Source: Dryomyza anilis
Lineage: Eukaryota > Arthropoda > Insecta > Diptera > Dryomyzidae
Assembly: GCA_951804985.1 (NCBI GenBank)
Contig: OX638131.1
Span: forward strand, 43,598,621-43,662,620
Direction of reading: 5' to 3'
Length of the DNA: 64,000 bases
The translations under genes and the position numbers were made by a program. A model generated the notes under the pieces. The model was not told where the DNA came from, ran no database searches, and saw only the letters and a program-made list of their open reading frames with translations. This document shows positions 39,352-50,442 of the stretch, piece by piece (within the stretch, counting starts at the first letter, position 1; each line of letters begins with the position of its first letter).

Positions 39352-40832
39352 TTACTTCTTATTCAAGAGCACTTTCTCGACACGCTCCTTGGCCGTGGAC
39401 GTGGTGTGCGCGCCACCCGCATGACGTGGCACACACGCCTTCAACGGCGCACTCTGCCCCTTCAGCCAGGCGTGGGGCGCATGCGCATCGTCCTTGCGAT
39501 AGTAACCCATTAAACCAGACTTGCGAATGGAGCCCAACTCGTAGGTGATCAGCGGACTGATGAAGTTTGTCGCATGCGCATCGGACATTTTGGGCACCTT
39601 TGCCTTCTCCATGGTGCGCATTACGCAGGTGGTGTCGCACGACAGACAGGCCAGATCTTGCAGGACCTTAATGCGTGCGCCGGCGGCTGCGCACTCGTCG
39701 TTCGTCGACTCAATGTACTTGCGCAGCGTCTCCTGCAGCGCTTGCAGATCCAGGTCGATCTTGTCCTTGAACTTCTGAATGATCTTGTCAATGGAGTCGT
39801 AGCCCAGAGTGATTCGCAGCTCCTCGATCACCTTGTGCATGTTTTTCTCATTGGCGTTCATCAGTCGGTGCATCTCGCAGAATTGACGCTCCAGCTGGCA
39901 CTTCACCTCCTGGATCTGTTCGTGCGACACTTTGCGCTGCAGCTGCTTGTAGTCGACCTTGTCCGCCAACAGCACATCGATCTCGCCCTTGTCGATCTTC
40001 TCCTCCATCAGCTCGTGCAGGGTTTTGTAGATGGAGTCGATGTTGTTGCTGCTGCGATTCATCTTCGACTCCATCAACTCCTGCATGTCCTTCAGCGAGG
40101 CCGTAAAATACTTCACCTCGCGCATCTGCTCCTGTAGCTCTTGCAGCATTAACGTCGTGCGTTGACAGTCCTGCTCCAGTATTGTGGCCGAGATCTCGTT
40201 CACCTTGTTCGTGAGCTGACAGAATTCGGACTTGAGCTCCAGCAGCTGGTCCAGCAGCTTTTCCGGCGCATAGCACAGATGCAGATCCAGGTCGTACTGC
40301 TCTTGCGCATTGTCGTGCGAGTGTCGCGAGAATGATGGCGGTGTATTGTGCGATATCACGCTCGTCTCGATTTCATCGCCTTCCTCCTCCTGAGATTGCT
40401 CTTCATCCTGCTCAGAACCGTGCCAGCTGCGCTCGTCGTCGCCACGCGCTATCTGATACGGTCCGTTTGGCTGCTTCGAACGAAGTTCATTCGAAATGTT
40501 ACGCAGTGTGGCCATTCTCGTGGTCGTATTTTTTCCCGGTTCTATCATCATTGCACCCAACAGCATCACCTCATCTACAGCCATTTCCACCAGACTTCTC
40601 AAATTAGCATGGGCCTGAAGAATATCCATCTCCGGATATGCCGTACGATCCTCTGTGAATTCGAGTAGTTTATACCCATCGTCCGGTTCCTTGCTTGAAG
40701 TGGCGGCCGTAGGTGTCTCCTTCGGCGCAGGAGTCTCCTTCGGCGGCGATGACGCAGCCGGCTCACCGCCCGCCACCTCTTCCACGGGAATTGATTCGGG
40801 CTGCTGCTGTTGTTCCGTCTTTTTGGACAGCT
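39352..40832 (-). CDS. DUF4795 gene exon 2
   Basis: Begins by completing Glu66 then LSKKTEQQQQPESIPV. It continues open for 492 codons to TAA at 39354-39352 (end VEKVLLNKK). GC-rich third positions over 1.48 kb stand out sharply from the AT-rich surroundings. Confidence 0.9.
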
Positions 40833-41104
40833 CTTTGAGTTAAAACAAAAATAATTAATTTCGGCATTAGACCCTCAATTAGAACCACATTATATCCGCA
40901 CTACTTACCCAGCTCACTGGCGGTCTTGTCGCTCTGTATCATGGAAATGTTGCCGTACTTGGTGCAGTCCACGTTTTTCTCGATGATGTTGAGTTCCTCG
41001 GCGAACGAATAGAGCAGGCAGTGCAACGCATAGAAATTCACATGACCCGGCTCCGGGGTCCCGATCGCCAAATCGATGAGTTGCCTAAAGTTAATCGTCG
41101 CCAT
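39352..41104 (-). CDS. DUF4795 coiled-coil protein, QRICH2/C16orf96-like, two exons
   Basis: Joined exons 41104-40909 and 40832-39352 give 558 residues. The N-terminus (FRQLIDLAIGTPEPGHVNFY then ALHCLL) resembles the N-terminal block of vertebrate C16orf96/QRICH2 proteins. Then come a Gln/Pro/Lys-Glu-Thr-Pro-rich linker (about 66-120), an acidic stretch, a long coiled coil (about 254-442) with the KVDYKQLQRKVS phrase typical of DUF4795, and a conserved CLSC...C motif (461-464) that may bind metal or be structural. Vertebrate QRICH2 is a sperm flagellum protein, so a testis or axonemal role is a family-based inference; no catalytic site is seen. No gene symbol is assigned because I cannot identify the fly orthologue by name. 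Confidence 0.88.
40909..41104 (-). CDS. DUF4795 gene exon 1
   Basis: Starts ATG at 41104 (MATINFRQLI), 65 codons plus one base, ending CTG G|GTAAGT. The intron (40833-40908) is only 76 bp. The acceptor is AACTCAAAG, a poor pyrimidine tract; an alternative AG two bases on would break the frame, so the first is chosen. Confidence 0.87.
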
Positions 41105-41312
41105 TTCTTGAAAGTGTCTGATGCGTTGGAAGAAAAATTACAAAAATTTATAATTATTAATTTTGTTATTAAATTGCTGTCAAAATACAAAAAAAATCGA
41201 ATTTTATCAAGTTTCTGAAATAATTCAAATGGAACGAACACATAACGATTACAAACAAAAAAATAAATCGCGAGTAGGTAATGTTATGCTCAGTAAAATA
41301 CGTTGAGCTTAC

Positions 41313-41378
41313 TTCGGCATTAGACCCGGTATTTAAAAACAATATTTATTGTTTTTAAATACCGGGTCTAATGCCGAA
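41313..41378. repeat. Near-perfect 66-bp palindrome (32-bp arms, 2-base loop)
   Basis: Arm TTCGGCATTAGACCCGGTAT...CAATA (41313-41344), loop TT, then its exact complement (41347-41378). The first 15 bases of the arm also occur in the gene's intron (40860-40874). It is about 210 bp upstream of the DUF4795 start codon, so in its promoter or 5' UTR. Confidence 0.97.
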
Positions 41379-41400
41379 TTAAAACTTTATAAATTCTCAA

Positions 41401-41990
41401 TTAAAACAAAAGCAAAAGTATAAAACTAACGTAATAACACAAAAACAGCAGCAAATTAAAAAAACAAAAAAAACAGATGGAAAATAAAAATTAACAACAC
41501 AAAAGTAAAAACAAAAGGAAAACATAAAGAAAATCACAAAAGGAAAACAAAAGCATACAAACAAAAACACAAGTGCAAAAACACAAAAGCAAAACAAAAG
41601 CAAAAACCAAAAGCAAAAACCAAAAGCAAATACACAAACAAAAGCAATGACACAAAAAAGAAAAAAATCAAAAACGCTAATGCAAAAATACAAAAGCAAA
41701 AACAATAGGAAAACAAAAGCAAAAACAAAAGCAAAAACAAAAACACATATGACAAAACACTAAAAAAAAAACACAAAAAGAAAAGTAAAAACACAAATAC
41801 AAAAAGAAAATCAAAAACAAAATTAAAAACACAAAATCTAAAACACAAAAACAAATGCAAAAACATAAAAGCAAAAGCAGAATCACAAAACAAAAGCAAA
41901 TACATAAACTCAAAAACAACAGGAAATCAAAAACATAAAATCAAAAACACAAAAATAAAAACATACACATAATGTTCAAAAAAAAAAATA
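41401..41990. repeat. A-rich low-complexity tract (AAAACAAAAGCAAAAACAC type)
   Basis: About 590 bp in which the plus strand is almost only A, C and G, in phrases of AAAAC, AAAAGC and ACACAAAA. The long open frames on the minus strand (Phe/Cys/Val-rich) are by-products of this composition and are not genes. Confidence 0.9.
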
Positions 41991-42599
41991 CAAAAACCAA
42001 AATTAAGTTTCATATGGATTCAGATCATTTTATTTTTTTTATTATTCACATAAAATTTCTGTTTTTCATTTCTTCAATATACATATATAGTGGAAAATGA
42101 ACAACTATATTTAAAAAACGGTTTAAAAACAAAAAATTACAGAAAAACCACGTTGCGCAGTCCGGGTACAAAATACTAGTTAGTATTAATTTCTACAGAA
42201 ACAGAATATGATCTTCGAAAGACATTTCCCCGAAGACATATCGCTGACATGGACATATTCCCAAAAAGGTAACTTTCCTGAAATATATATTTCCCCCCTT
42301 CTATAAGTGTCATTTCAGGTTCCATTAAATAGACTTTATATCAGGATTTTTTTATGAAGGATAGATCAAATTGCATTACGTGAATTTGACATTAGGATTA
42401 CCCTAGGTAACCCTGATCAGTATCATTTCAGGTGGCCTTTGGATGCCTTATCGAGTTCTGATGAGGGATGGATGCGAATTTCCACTCGGAAATTTTTGAA
42501 GTGAAAATTTAATTTTAATTGATTTTAATTGATGAATTTTTTGATATTCATAAATACATATATTCATAAATACATATATGGGCCATAAATACATATATG

Positions 42600-43863
42600 G
42601 GCCATTCCACACCAAATCGACCAGCGGTTGGAACTCACTTTCTTCGATTTCATTGAAATTTAGGCAGCTGATAAAGCTTATTGAGATATGCATTGAACAA
42701 TTTTTTTATTTTTTTCGACCTCTACTTCCAGAGATACAGTACTTCAAAGTTGCAAAAAATGGTCAAAAATCACTTTTGTATGGTTGTTTATATTTCAATA
42801 TCTCTTAAAGTAGAAATGCTATATGCTTCGTCGATGGCTCGTTTTAAAGGTAATAAAACAGGCTTTAAGAAAAATTAAGTTGAATTCACAATTTTAACAT
42901 GTGGTCTGTGGCCAATATCCTTGCATTTCAAAATTGATGTCCTTAAAAAGGACCCTTTTAAAAATTCTGAAGAAAATCGTGTAATTTGGTTGATTTAATA
43001 TAAATGTTCATGCCAACATTCAAAATGGTATGCTAATAGCATCATATTTTAAAAATTAATTTTCTAAATTTTTACAAATTTTTTGTATTGAAAAATAAAA
43101 TATTTTTTCAAAAGTAAATTTTGCAATAATTTTTTAATGTATTTGAAACTCTGATTTCGAAAATGACGTCAGTTTCATCAAACTGTCCCTAGTATTTGAG
43201 ATATATACCATTTTTGAAAAAATGTAAAAAATATATCTCAAATCAATATCTCAAAAACTAGAATCAATATGATACAACTGGCACCATTTTAGAAATCAGG
43301 GTCAGAAATACATTCATAAATTATTGCAACTTTCACTCTCGAAAAATATATTTTTTTAATGCAAAAAATAAATAAAAATTTAGAAAGTTATTTTTTTAAA
43401 TATGATGCAATCAAAATACCATCTTGAAATTTGGCATGAACATTTATATTAAATCGACCAAAATTTGTGATTTTTTTCAGAATTTTAAAAAGGGTCGTTT
43501 TTAAGGACATCAATTTTGAAGTGCTAGGATTATGACGACGAGCCACATGTTCAAGTTTAGAAATAACAACTTAAATTCTCTAAAATCTTGCTCTATTATC
43601 TTTAAAACGAGCCATCAGCGAAGTATATATAGCATTTCTACTTTAAGAGATATTGAAATATAAACAACCATACAAAAGTGATTTTTGGCCCATTTTTTGT
43701 AACTTTGAAGCACTGTATCTCTGGAAGTAGTGGTCGAAAAAAATAAAAAAAATTGGTCAATGCATATCTCAATAAGCTTTATCAGCTGCCTAAATTTCAT
43801 TGAAATCGAAAAGTTAAAATCTCAAAATTTACATTTTTTTTGTCGATTTGGTGTTGAATGACC
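42600..43863. mobile_element. Foldback element, 1264 bp, nearly one long inverted repeat
   Basis: Starts GGCCATTCCACACCAAATCG; its end in complement reads GGTCATTCAACACCAAATCG. The arms run about 630 bp each to a centre near 43215-43225 with modest divergence. Matching blocks include CAGCTGATAAAGCTTATTGA, AGAGATACAGT, TTCAATATCTCTTAAAGTAG and AAGGACATCAATTTTGAA. Exact 8-bp target duplication CATATATG (42592-42599, 43864-43871). The 8-bp duplication suggests hAT-type mobilisation. A transcript would form a long hairpin. Confidence 0.92.
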
Positions 43864-43997
43864 CATATATGTTATTTTTTAATCTATAAAAAAGGACGGA
43901 ATTGGGTACTGGGACGGAATTAGGGTGTTTTACCGTAATACTGTTTTGTGGCTTTTAATTAGGATAATATTGTTTTTGCTCGGGTTCTGAAAAGGCA

Positions 43998-45389
43998 CAC
44001 GCTACAAAAAAAGGGCTCTCCCAAACATAAATTTGCAGGCATTAACATGTATGTTTGGAATTTTATGTAAACATAATATATAATTAACTGATAAATCATT
44101 TGTAAACAGGGTTGTATTGAAACTTGAACAGTGTTGTAATGAGCTCTGACTTATATTATAATATCCCGGAAACATTTTAATGTTGCCGCTTAAAATGGAG
44201 TATGTTCTAATAGAAACATAATATTTACTACATCCAAATAAAATAAATATTTGAACCGAAACATAAATATGTTCAAATTAAAACATGATTTTGAACGACC
44301 TGAATATAAATGTGTTTCCAGTGAAACATATCAGTTGTTTCAGTACAAAAAGTAGTATGTTTGCATAGAAACATATTTAAATATTTTTGGAAAAAAAGCC
44401 TGAAAATGAAATAAAAAAAATGTTGTTTTTTTTTTTAATTTTTATTAAAACTCTTTAAACATGCACAGTGGAAAATTATAATAATAGAATTCATATACAA
44501 ATTTTTAAATGCATAAATAAATAATTCGTTTAAAACTGCAAGTACAAGTGACAGCATCAATGAATGCACAATTGCTCCAGCAGATGCTACAGTTACAGTT
44601 GAGTACAGCACATAGCGTAGGAAAGGAATTCACGGAGGCTTTTGTAAAAAACATGCCAAATTCTGTTTGAAAGTCGAAACACAGATTTTTATTTCTGGTT
44701 TTTTCAGATTAGTTTCAGAAATTATATACTGCACTATATTATACTATGTTACTATTTGTACTTTTTGTAACACCATTTATTTAATTTACAAATAACAAAA
44801 TTATTACCGACGCGAACACGTTTTCTCAACGAACAACAAAAGACACGTACGCAGAAAATGCCGATCAACGAGTGTCAACGTTATATACAAGAATTCATTT
44901 TCTGTTTGTTTTCAAACATCAGTATGTTTAAAATAACCCTATACATACTTCAAACGACGATATAAGAGACGTATATAAGAAGAATGTTGCAAGAATACAT
45001 TTATTTATATCTGGCGTAGGTAGAAAATGCTGCACAACGTTGCCAACTTCGACAGTCGATAAATTATCGAATTAAGGCGTGCGTTGCGAACATACGTTGT
45101 ATTTAGATTTGAATAGCATTTTCTGTGTTTCGAAACATAGTTTTAACCAAGTAAATTGCCAAGAAATAGTTTATTCAAATGCCTTTAAAATTTTATGTTG
45201 GTATTGTAACATATTTATGGTAAATTTGACAGATTCTGCTGAACAATATAATAATGTTTACACGTGAACAAAAATAAATTCAATTTCGATTATAATTTTA
45301 TTACAATTCATTCCTAATACATGTATGGTAATTTCGTATTACTTTTCAATTACATTCAAACATATTCAAAGAAATTTTTTCTATCCGTG
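43998..45389. mobile_element. CACGCTGC...CCGTG family, copy A (1392 bp)
   Basis: Flanked by CA on both sides. The left end is CACGCTACAAAAAAAGGGCT; the right end is TTCTATCCGTG. It aligns over its length with copy B (56732) and at the ends with copy C (62772). Only CACG is inverted at the termini. There are no meaningful frames; AAACATATT-like phrases recur throughout. Confidence 0.88.
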
Positions 45390-45980
45390 CAATGCTAGGG
45401 TGAATGAGGTAATGTGAAACTGATCTATCATGATCTAAAAATTATCATTAAAATGTAATCGATAAGGTAACTGCGTTACTAGGGCAACGTTCTTATCTCG
45501 TTAGCCCTCATCAGAGCCTGATTATCTAATATAATGACATGATCCGTTCATGAACAATGCTCATTAAACTACTGAAATTTCTACTAGGGTAAATACAGAA
45601 ATAGATTTCGTGCGGTGTTCTTCTCTTAAATGTTTAAGATACCCCTTTTCTTCTTTTTTTAATATTTATCAATAAATTAATAATAAATATTTTAAGTTGG
45701 GAATCACTGCAATTAGTTGTGTATTCTAAGAGATAAGAGATATTGTTTCTATTTAACATTGTTCTGCGCATAAAGAGCACCTTTTGCATATGCAGCGCAA
45801 TGTATGAGAAACGGTGGTAGATGAGAAACAATTTGACCGACATAATAATATTGCTGTAGATGTAGGTAAGGTTAGTTCCGCTTATCTATCAGTGACCATC
45901 GGATGCGGAAACGGAAATACAGTTTTATTAAATATTATAATAAATATTTAGCTAACCAGCGTCTAGTAGATGCAGAACTA

Positions 45981-46260
45981 CACCGAAAAAATACTATATT
46001 GAAAATAAATAAAAATGTTTTTAAAATAAATAATATATAATAAAAAAATAAATATATGTATTTGTTTTTAATACATTCATATTGTTGGGTTTTTATGGAA
46101 AATAACTACATAATTTTACTGCAAAATTTTAATACATTTGTATTAAAAGAACTACATTTTATCTTTATTTATTCGTTCTGATATATGTACATACATTACT
46201 ACATCTGCATTAATTTTTACTACATTTTGTATTTATTTAAATAGAAGAAAATATGAAGAA
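45981..46260. mobile_element. CACCGAAAAAATAC-ended element, left part
   Basis: CTA then CACCGAAAAAATACTATATT begins near 45981. AT-rich sequence with TACATTTGTATT and ACTACATTTT phrases, shared with repeats at 14.9, 52.8 and 62.0 kb, follows. A right terminus is not seen. Confidence 0.4.
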
Positions 46261-47704
46261 TATATAACCACATATGCACATATTTTCCAATATTTTGTAA
46301 TTACTTATAATACAAATATCTTTTATGCTCACAAAAAAGTTTGTTTTTAATTGAGGCGTTGAAACTCAAACCAGGTTAAGTCCATGTTATGACGAAAAAC
46401 GTATATTAAGCAAACGGTAATTAAAATGGTAAATGTTAAATAGAATTTCATAAATAATCAGATTTTGCATTTCTTAGCAAATATTCCCCAAATCATGGTG
46501 ATATAATCTTGAAGATTTTATGGTTTTAAATATGGACTTTTTTTTTGAAAAACATATGAATATTTATTAATTGGATAAATAGAAAAATGTTCGCAAAGGA
46601 AATGTTAGTAAAGTGAATTAAAATCCAAATATTATATAAAAAAAAATTAAATTAGAGCTTTTTGACATGAGATTCTAAACTTCGCGCATTTTGACATGGA
46701 ACCTTTTACGATTTATCAATTTTTTGATTTGCTCGAAGGCTCGATGTTTGGCACATAGAAATTTTCAGATCAACTCGTAGCGCCCTAAATTGATTGACTC
46801 CTCGTTCGACTCGTCAGTCGAAAAACATTTAGCTCACGAGCCAAATGAAAAAGCTCATGAGGTAGCCCCAAAATGTAGCTAAATTCAGCTTTCTAGTTCA
46901 CATTTATTGTAAACTTATTTAAATTATATATATATTACTACTTATCTCAACTGCACGTTTTCGAATTTATCGTTTGTTTTATCTATAAAAATTAGGCCAT
47001 AAATTGTTTTTCATCTCGCACACTTAAAAATTTTCCAATATTTTTCGTCCACTGTAAACACGAAACGAAAAATCAAAATTGTCAATGAGCTTTTAAGTGA
47101 TTAGATAAGCAATTACAATAACAACAAAACGAGAAAAAAACAAAAAAATCTAAGCTAAAGAAACAAAAACTGACAAATTGGGTTGGAGTTGGAGGAACGA
47201 TAGAAAAAGTTCTGGAAAAAAATCAAATTTTTATCACGCATTCAGCGGCACCTGCTGCGTGTGCGATATAAATTTTTAATTTTTCACTTAAAATTTAAGA
47301 CAATGATTTATATTTTTGTGAGTTTTACAATTTTTGCGTAGAAGTAAAAATTTTATTTTATATTGTAGTCAAAAATAAAGCAAGAATTCTAAAGTTAGTG
47401 CCAAGTAAAAGAACAAAAAAAAAATAAGAACATATAAACGATATATCTTCTTCGACATTTATTATCACACATCAAACGTCCATTAAATGATAAATGATTT
47501 TGAATGAAGAACTAGAAAATAACTATATAAAAAGAAACTGTTTTCATAGGAAAGGCAGCGGCTTAAGGTACAAAGTGCAATGTTTAGTAACTTAGAAGTT
47601 AATATAGGAATAAACCCCAAGACGATTTGAATTTTATTTGTTTACAAATTAACCTCCTACTCATGCAATACAGAGTTTTGATCGTAGGAAAGTATTACAA
47701 ATTA

Positions 47705-48072
47705 CACTGTCCTACATTTATGTTGGTGCAGTAAAAGTTACTGCAAATATTGGATATATTTGTGTGGCTGATTCCCAAAATGACAGCAGCTTTGTCAAAT
47801 TGGCTCTAGTTTTATGTTAAACTAGTTGGACCAAATTTTACGCATAAAATTGCATAAATTGTACCGCATGAGTTTCTGCGTCTAATATCAAGAAGTTAAT
47901 TTGCGGATTTAAAAATAAACGAAGTCCAAAATAATGGGAAATTTAAAAATCTGAAAAACTGTAGCCAATTCGACAAAACTGATGCCATTTTCGGAATCAG
48001 CGCCGCAACTGTATCCAATATTTGCTTCACTATAAATGCATCATGTCAAAATTGGAATTTTCTCGGGTAGTG
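47705..48072. mobile_element. TA-flanked foldback MITE, 368 bp
   Basis: CACTGTCCTACAT at the left and, in complement, CACTACCCGAGAAAA at the right, with TA at 47703-47704 and 48073-48074. Arms of about 130 bp pair with gaps: GCAAATATTGGATA, GGCTGATTCCCAAAATGACA and TTTGTCAAATTGGCTC each have complements on the other side. Confidence 0.78.
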
Positions 48073-49097
48073 TAATAGATTCAAGGAAGAGAGGAAAGAT
48101 TGAGTAGTGTCGGTGAATTTTTCCGTTTATTCTTCTGTGTTCATAAGAAATAATAAAGGATATCATTTCATATTAGATATATTTGACGTTGTTGAATTAG
48201 GTCTAGGAATTCCAAAGAGTATTTTAAATACCCTGTCTATTGTGCGAATTGTCTTCGATCTTAGACCGAATGAAGGTAGTGTATACAGTATGTAAGTCAA
48301 CAGGAGTGAAGTATGTCTTACACCATTTTAGAAAACCTAAGCACTTGGCTTACTTTCTTTCGACACATAAACTACATATTATCGTTCCAACGAGTATGGA
48401 TTAATATACTCAGAGCGTCAAGACGAGGTGATTCCGCAATATGAAAACATCCAAATTCATGGGAGGGATCTATTCTTTTGTGAGGGATCATTAATATCAA
48501 CTAGACCCCACTCGGAGATTGTTTAAATGTCATTATATAGGGTGTCATTCAGAGTGCGTCTTTTACTGTCAATACCCAAAGATGTTGGGCGCTAGTTTTT
48601 AAATAGATTTGTATTTATTTTACTAAATATTGCAACAAAAAGTATTAAAAATTCGTTTTGTATATCTGTGGCAATATGAAATAAAAGCAAAGGTCTATTT
48701 TCTGAAGTTTTCAGGAGAGTATTTTTAAGCTTTACAACTTATTCCGAAAAATATTTTTAAAAAAACTTTAAAAATTATATTTGCAAATTTATAAAAAAAC
48801 TTAAATAAAAAAAATGTCTGCAAAATGTTTTTGTTAGATTTTTTTGTTATTTTTTTTTAATAAAGATAAATATTTAATAACAAGTAGATCTGGATTAGGT
48901 TTTTTCTTGTATCTCAGCAACTTTAAGAAGGATCAGTATCAAAATTTGACACAAAGTGAATTCGTATATCAGGGTTACGATGGTATTAATAACTCAATTT
49001 GAATATATCTAATTCATATTGCCACAGATATATTGCAGAAACTTTATTGAGTTTTATTGTTATTATTTAAAGTTCGTGGACACACGATGAACGTAGT

Positions 49098-50024
49098 ACA
49101 GATGGGCGCGTGCCGTGCTTTTTTCGTGTCACGCCGGAAAATCTGAGTTCGTGTGTGCAAATCTCTCGCTAGTTGTTGTCGTGCGTGTCCGTGCCTCTAA
49201 AATCAGGTACGCGCCCATTAAAGTTTTTTTTTTAGTTTCTACTCTAATTTAAAAAACCCTTTAGTTCCAGCATCAGAAAATATAAATTTCTTGGTATTTT
49301 AGCACAAACACACTTTGGAATATCGGTGTCGGTTCCACACATTTTTTAATAACAGTTCCAATTCCTGTTCCAAAAATCGAAACGGTTTCGATTCCGGTTC
49401 TTTGCGGTCCCCGACAGATTCGGATTCCGGAGAAGTACCGATTCAGAGAATAAAGCAGAATCAAAGTTAAGTTTTGAATTATTAATATGTGAAACCGAAA
49501 TCGGATCCAGTTTTTTTTTCATTTAAACCGAAATCGGATGCAGTTTTTTTTTTGATTGAAACCGAAATCGGAATCACTATTTTTGAAATCTTGGAACGAG
49601 AACCAACACTGATATTCCAAGAGTTTTAGTCCCACTCTGGGTCCCCAAAAAAACCGGAATTGTAACCGGAACCGTTTCGATTTTTGGAACCGGAATCGGA
49701 AACGTCATTAAAAATGTGTGGAACTGGAATTGGAACCCATACAATTTTTTAGTTGAAACCGGAATCAGAACAGCAATAATCTTGGAACCAGAACCGTTAT
49801 TCTAAAGGGTTTTAGTCCCTTTCAATAATATTATTTTTCATGTTTTGCCTAGTTTTTCATATGATTCCGTGTTTTTTTCGTGTTTTTTGTGCTTCTTCGT
49901 GTCTTTCCATATCCCGTGTTTTATCGTACTTTTCGTGCGTGCCTTTAAATTTAGTCATCGGACTCGTGTGTGTCACCTATCGGCGTGCCCGTGCCACCAA
50001 AAATAGGCACGCGCCCATTTCTAC
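49098..50024. mobile_element. hAT-like element, 927 bp (GGGCGCGTGCC ends)
   Basis: Left ACAGATGGGCGCGTGCC; right in complement GTAGAAATGGGCGCGTGCC. Exact 8-bp target duplication AACGTAGT (49090-49097, 50025-50032). The interior repeats GGAACCGGAATCG-type phrases. A second right-end-like sequence (GGTACGCGCCCATTAAAG) lies near 49207-49224, suggesting internal rearrangement. Confidence 0.87.
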
Positions 50025-50442
50025 AACGTAGTGCGAAAATACGTTCGTCGTGTAGGTATAAACGAAACCGAATTCGTTATCTACAAATTCGTTGCAGAAA
50101 CTGTGTTATTTTTTTATATTTTTTTTTAATTTGGCACAACGGACGACCTCAAAAGTGGGCAAGTATAAAACCAAACTCAAGCGGTCTGACTAAAAAGCGT
50201 TGACGGGAGAACACTAGTGATGCCAACTCATTGGGTTTACCGATGAATCTGGTTGCTTTTGAAAATAAAAACCCGAAAATAAAAAAAAAATACTGCAGAA
50301 GATACATATTTTTCTGAATGCGCGTTATTGGCACGCATATTATTCATATGTGGTACCATTGAAAAGTTACACTTATCCCCGATATCGAACAGATATCCAC
50401 ACGAATAGATATCTACTGGCGCTTAGTTGTCTATCGTGTAAG

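Noticed and set aside
39574..40137. 187-codon plus-strand frame and other frames opposite the DUF4795 gene
   Set aside because: Antisense shadows of a strongly biased coding exon. Minus strand has the conserved family motifs and correct splice sites.
41397..41919. Long minus-strand open frames rich in Phe, Cys and Val
   Set aside because: They mirror the A/C/G low-complexity tract. Three frames are open at once and there is no domain or codon bias.
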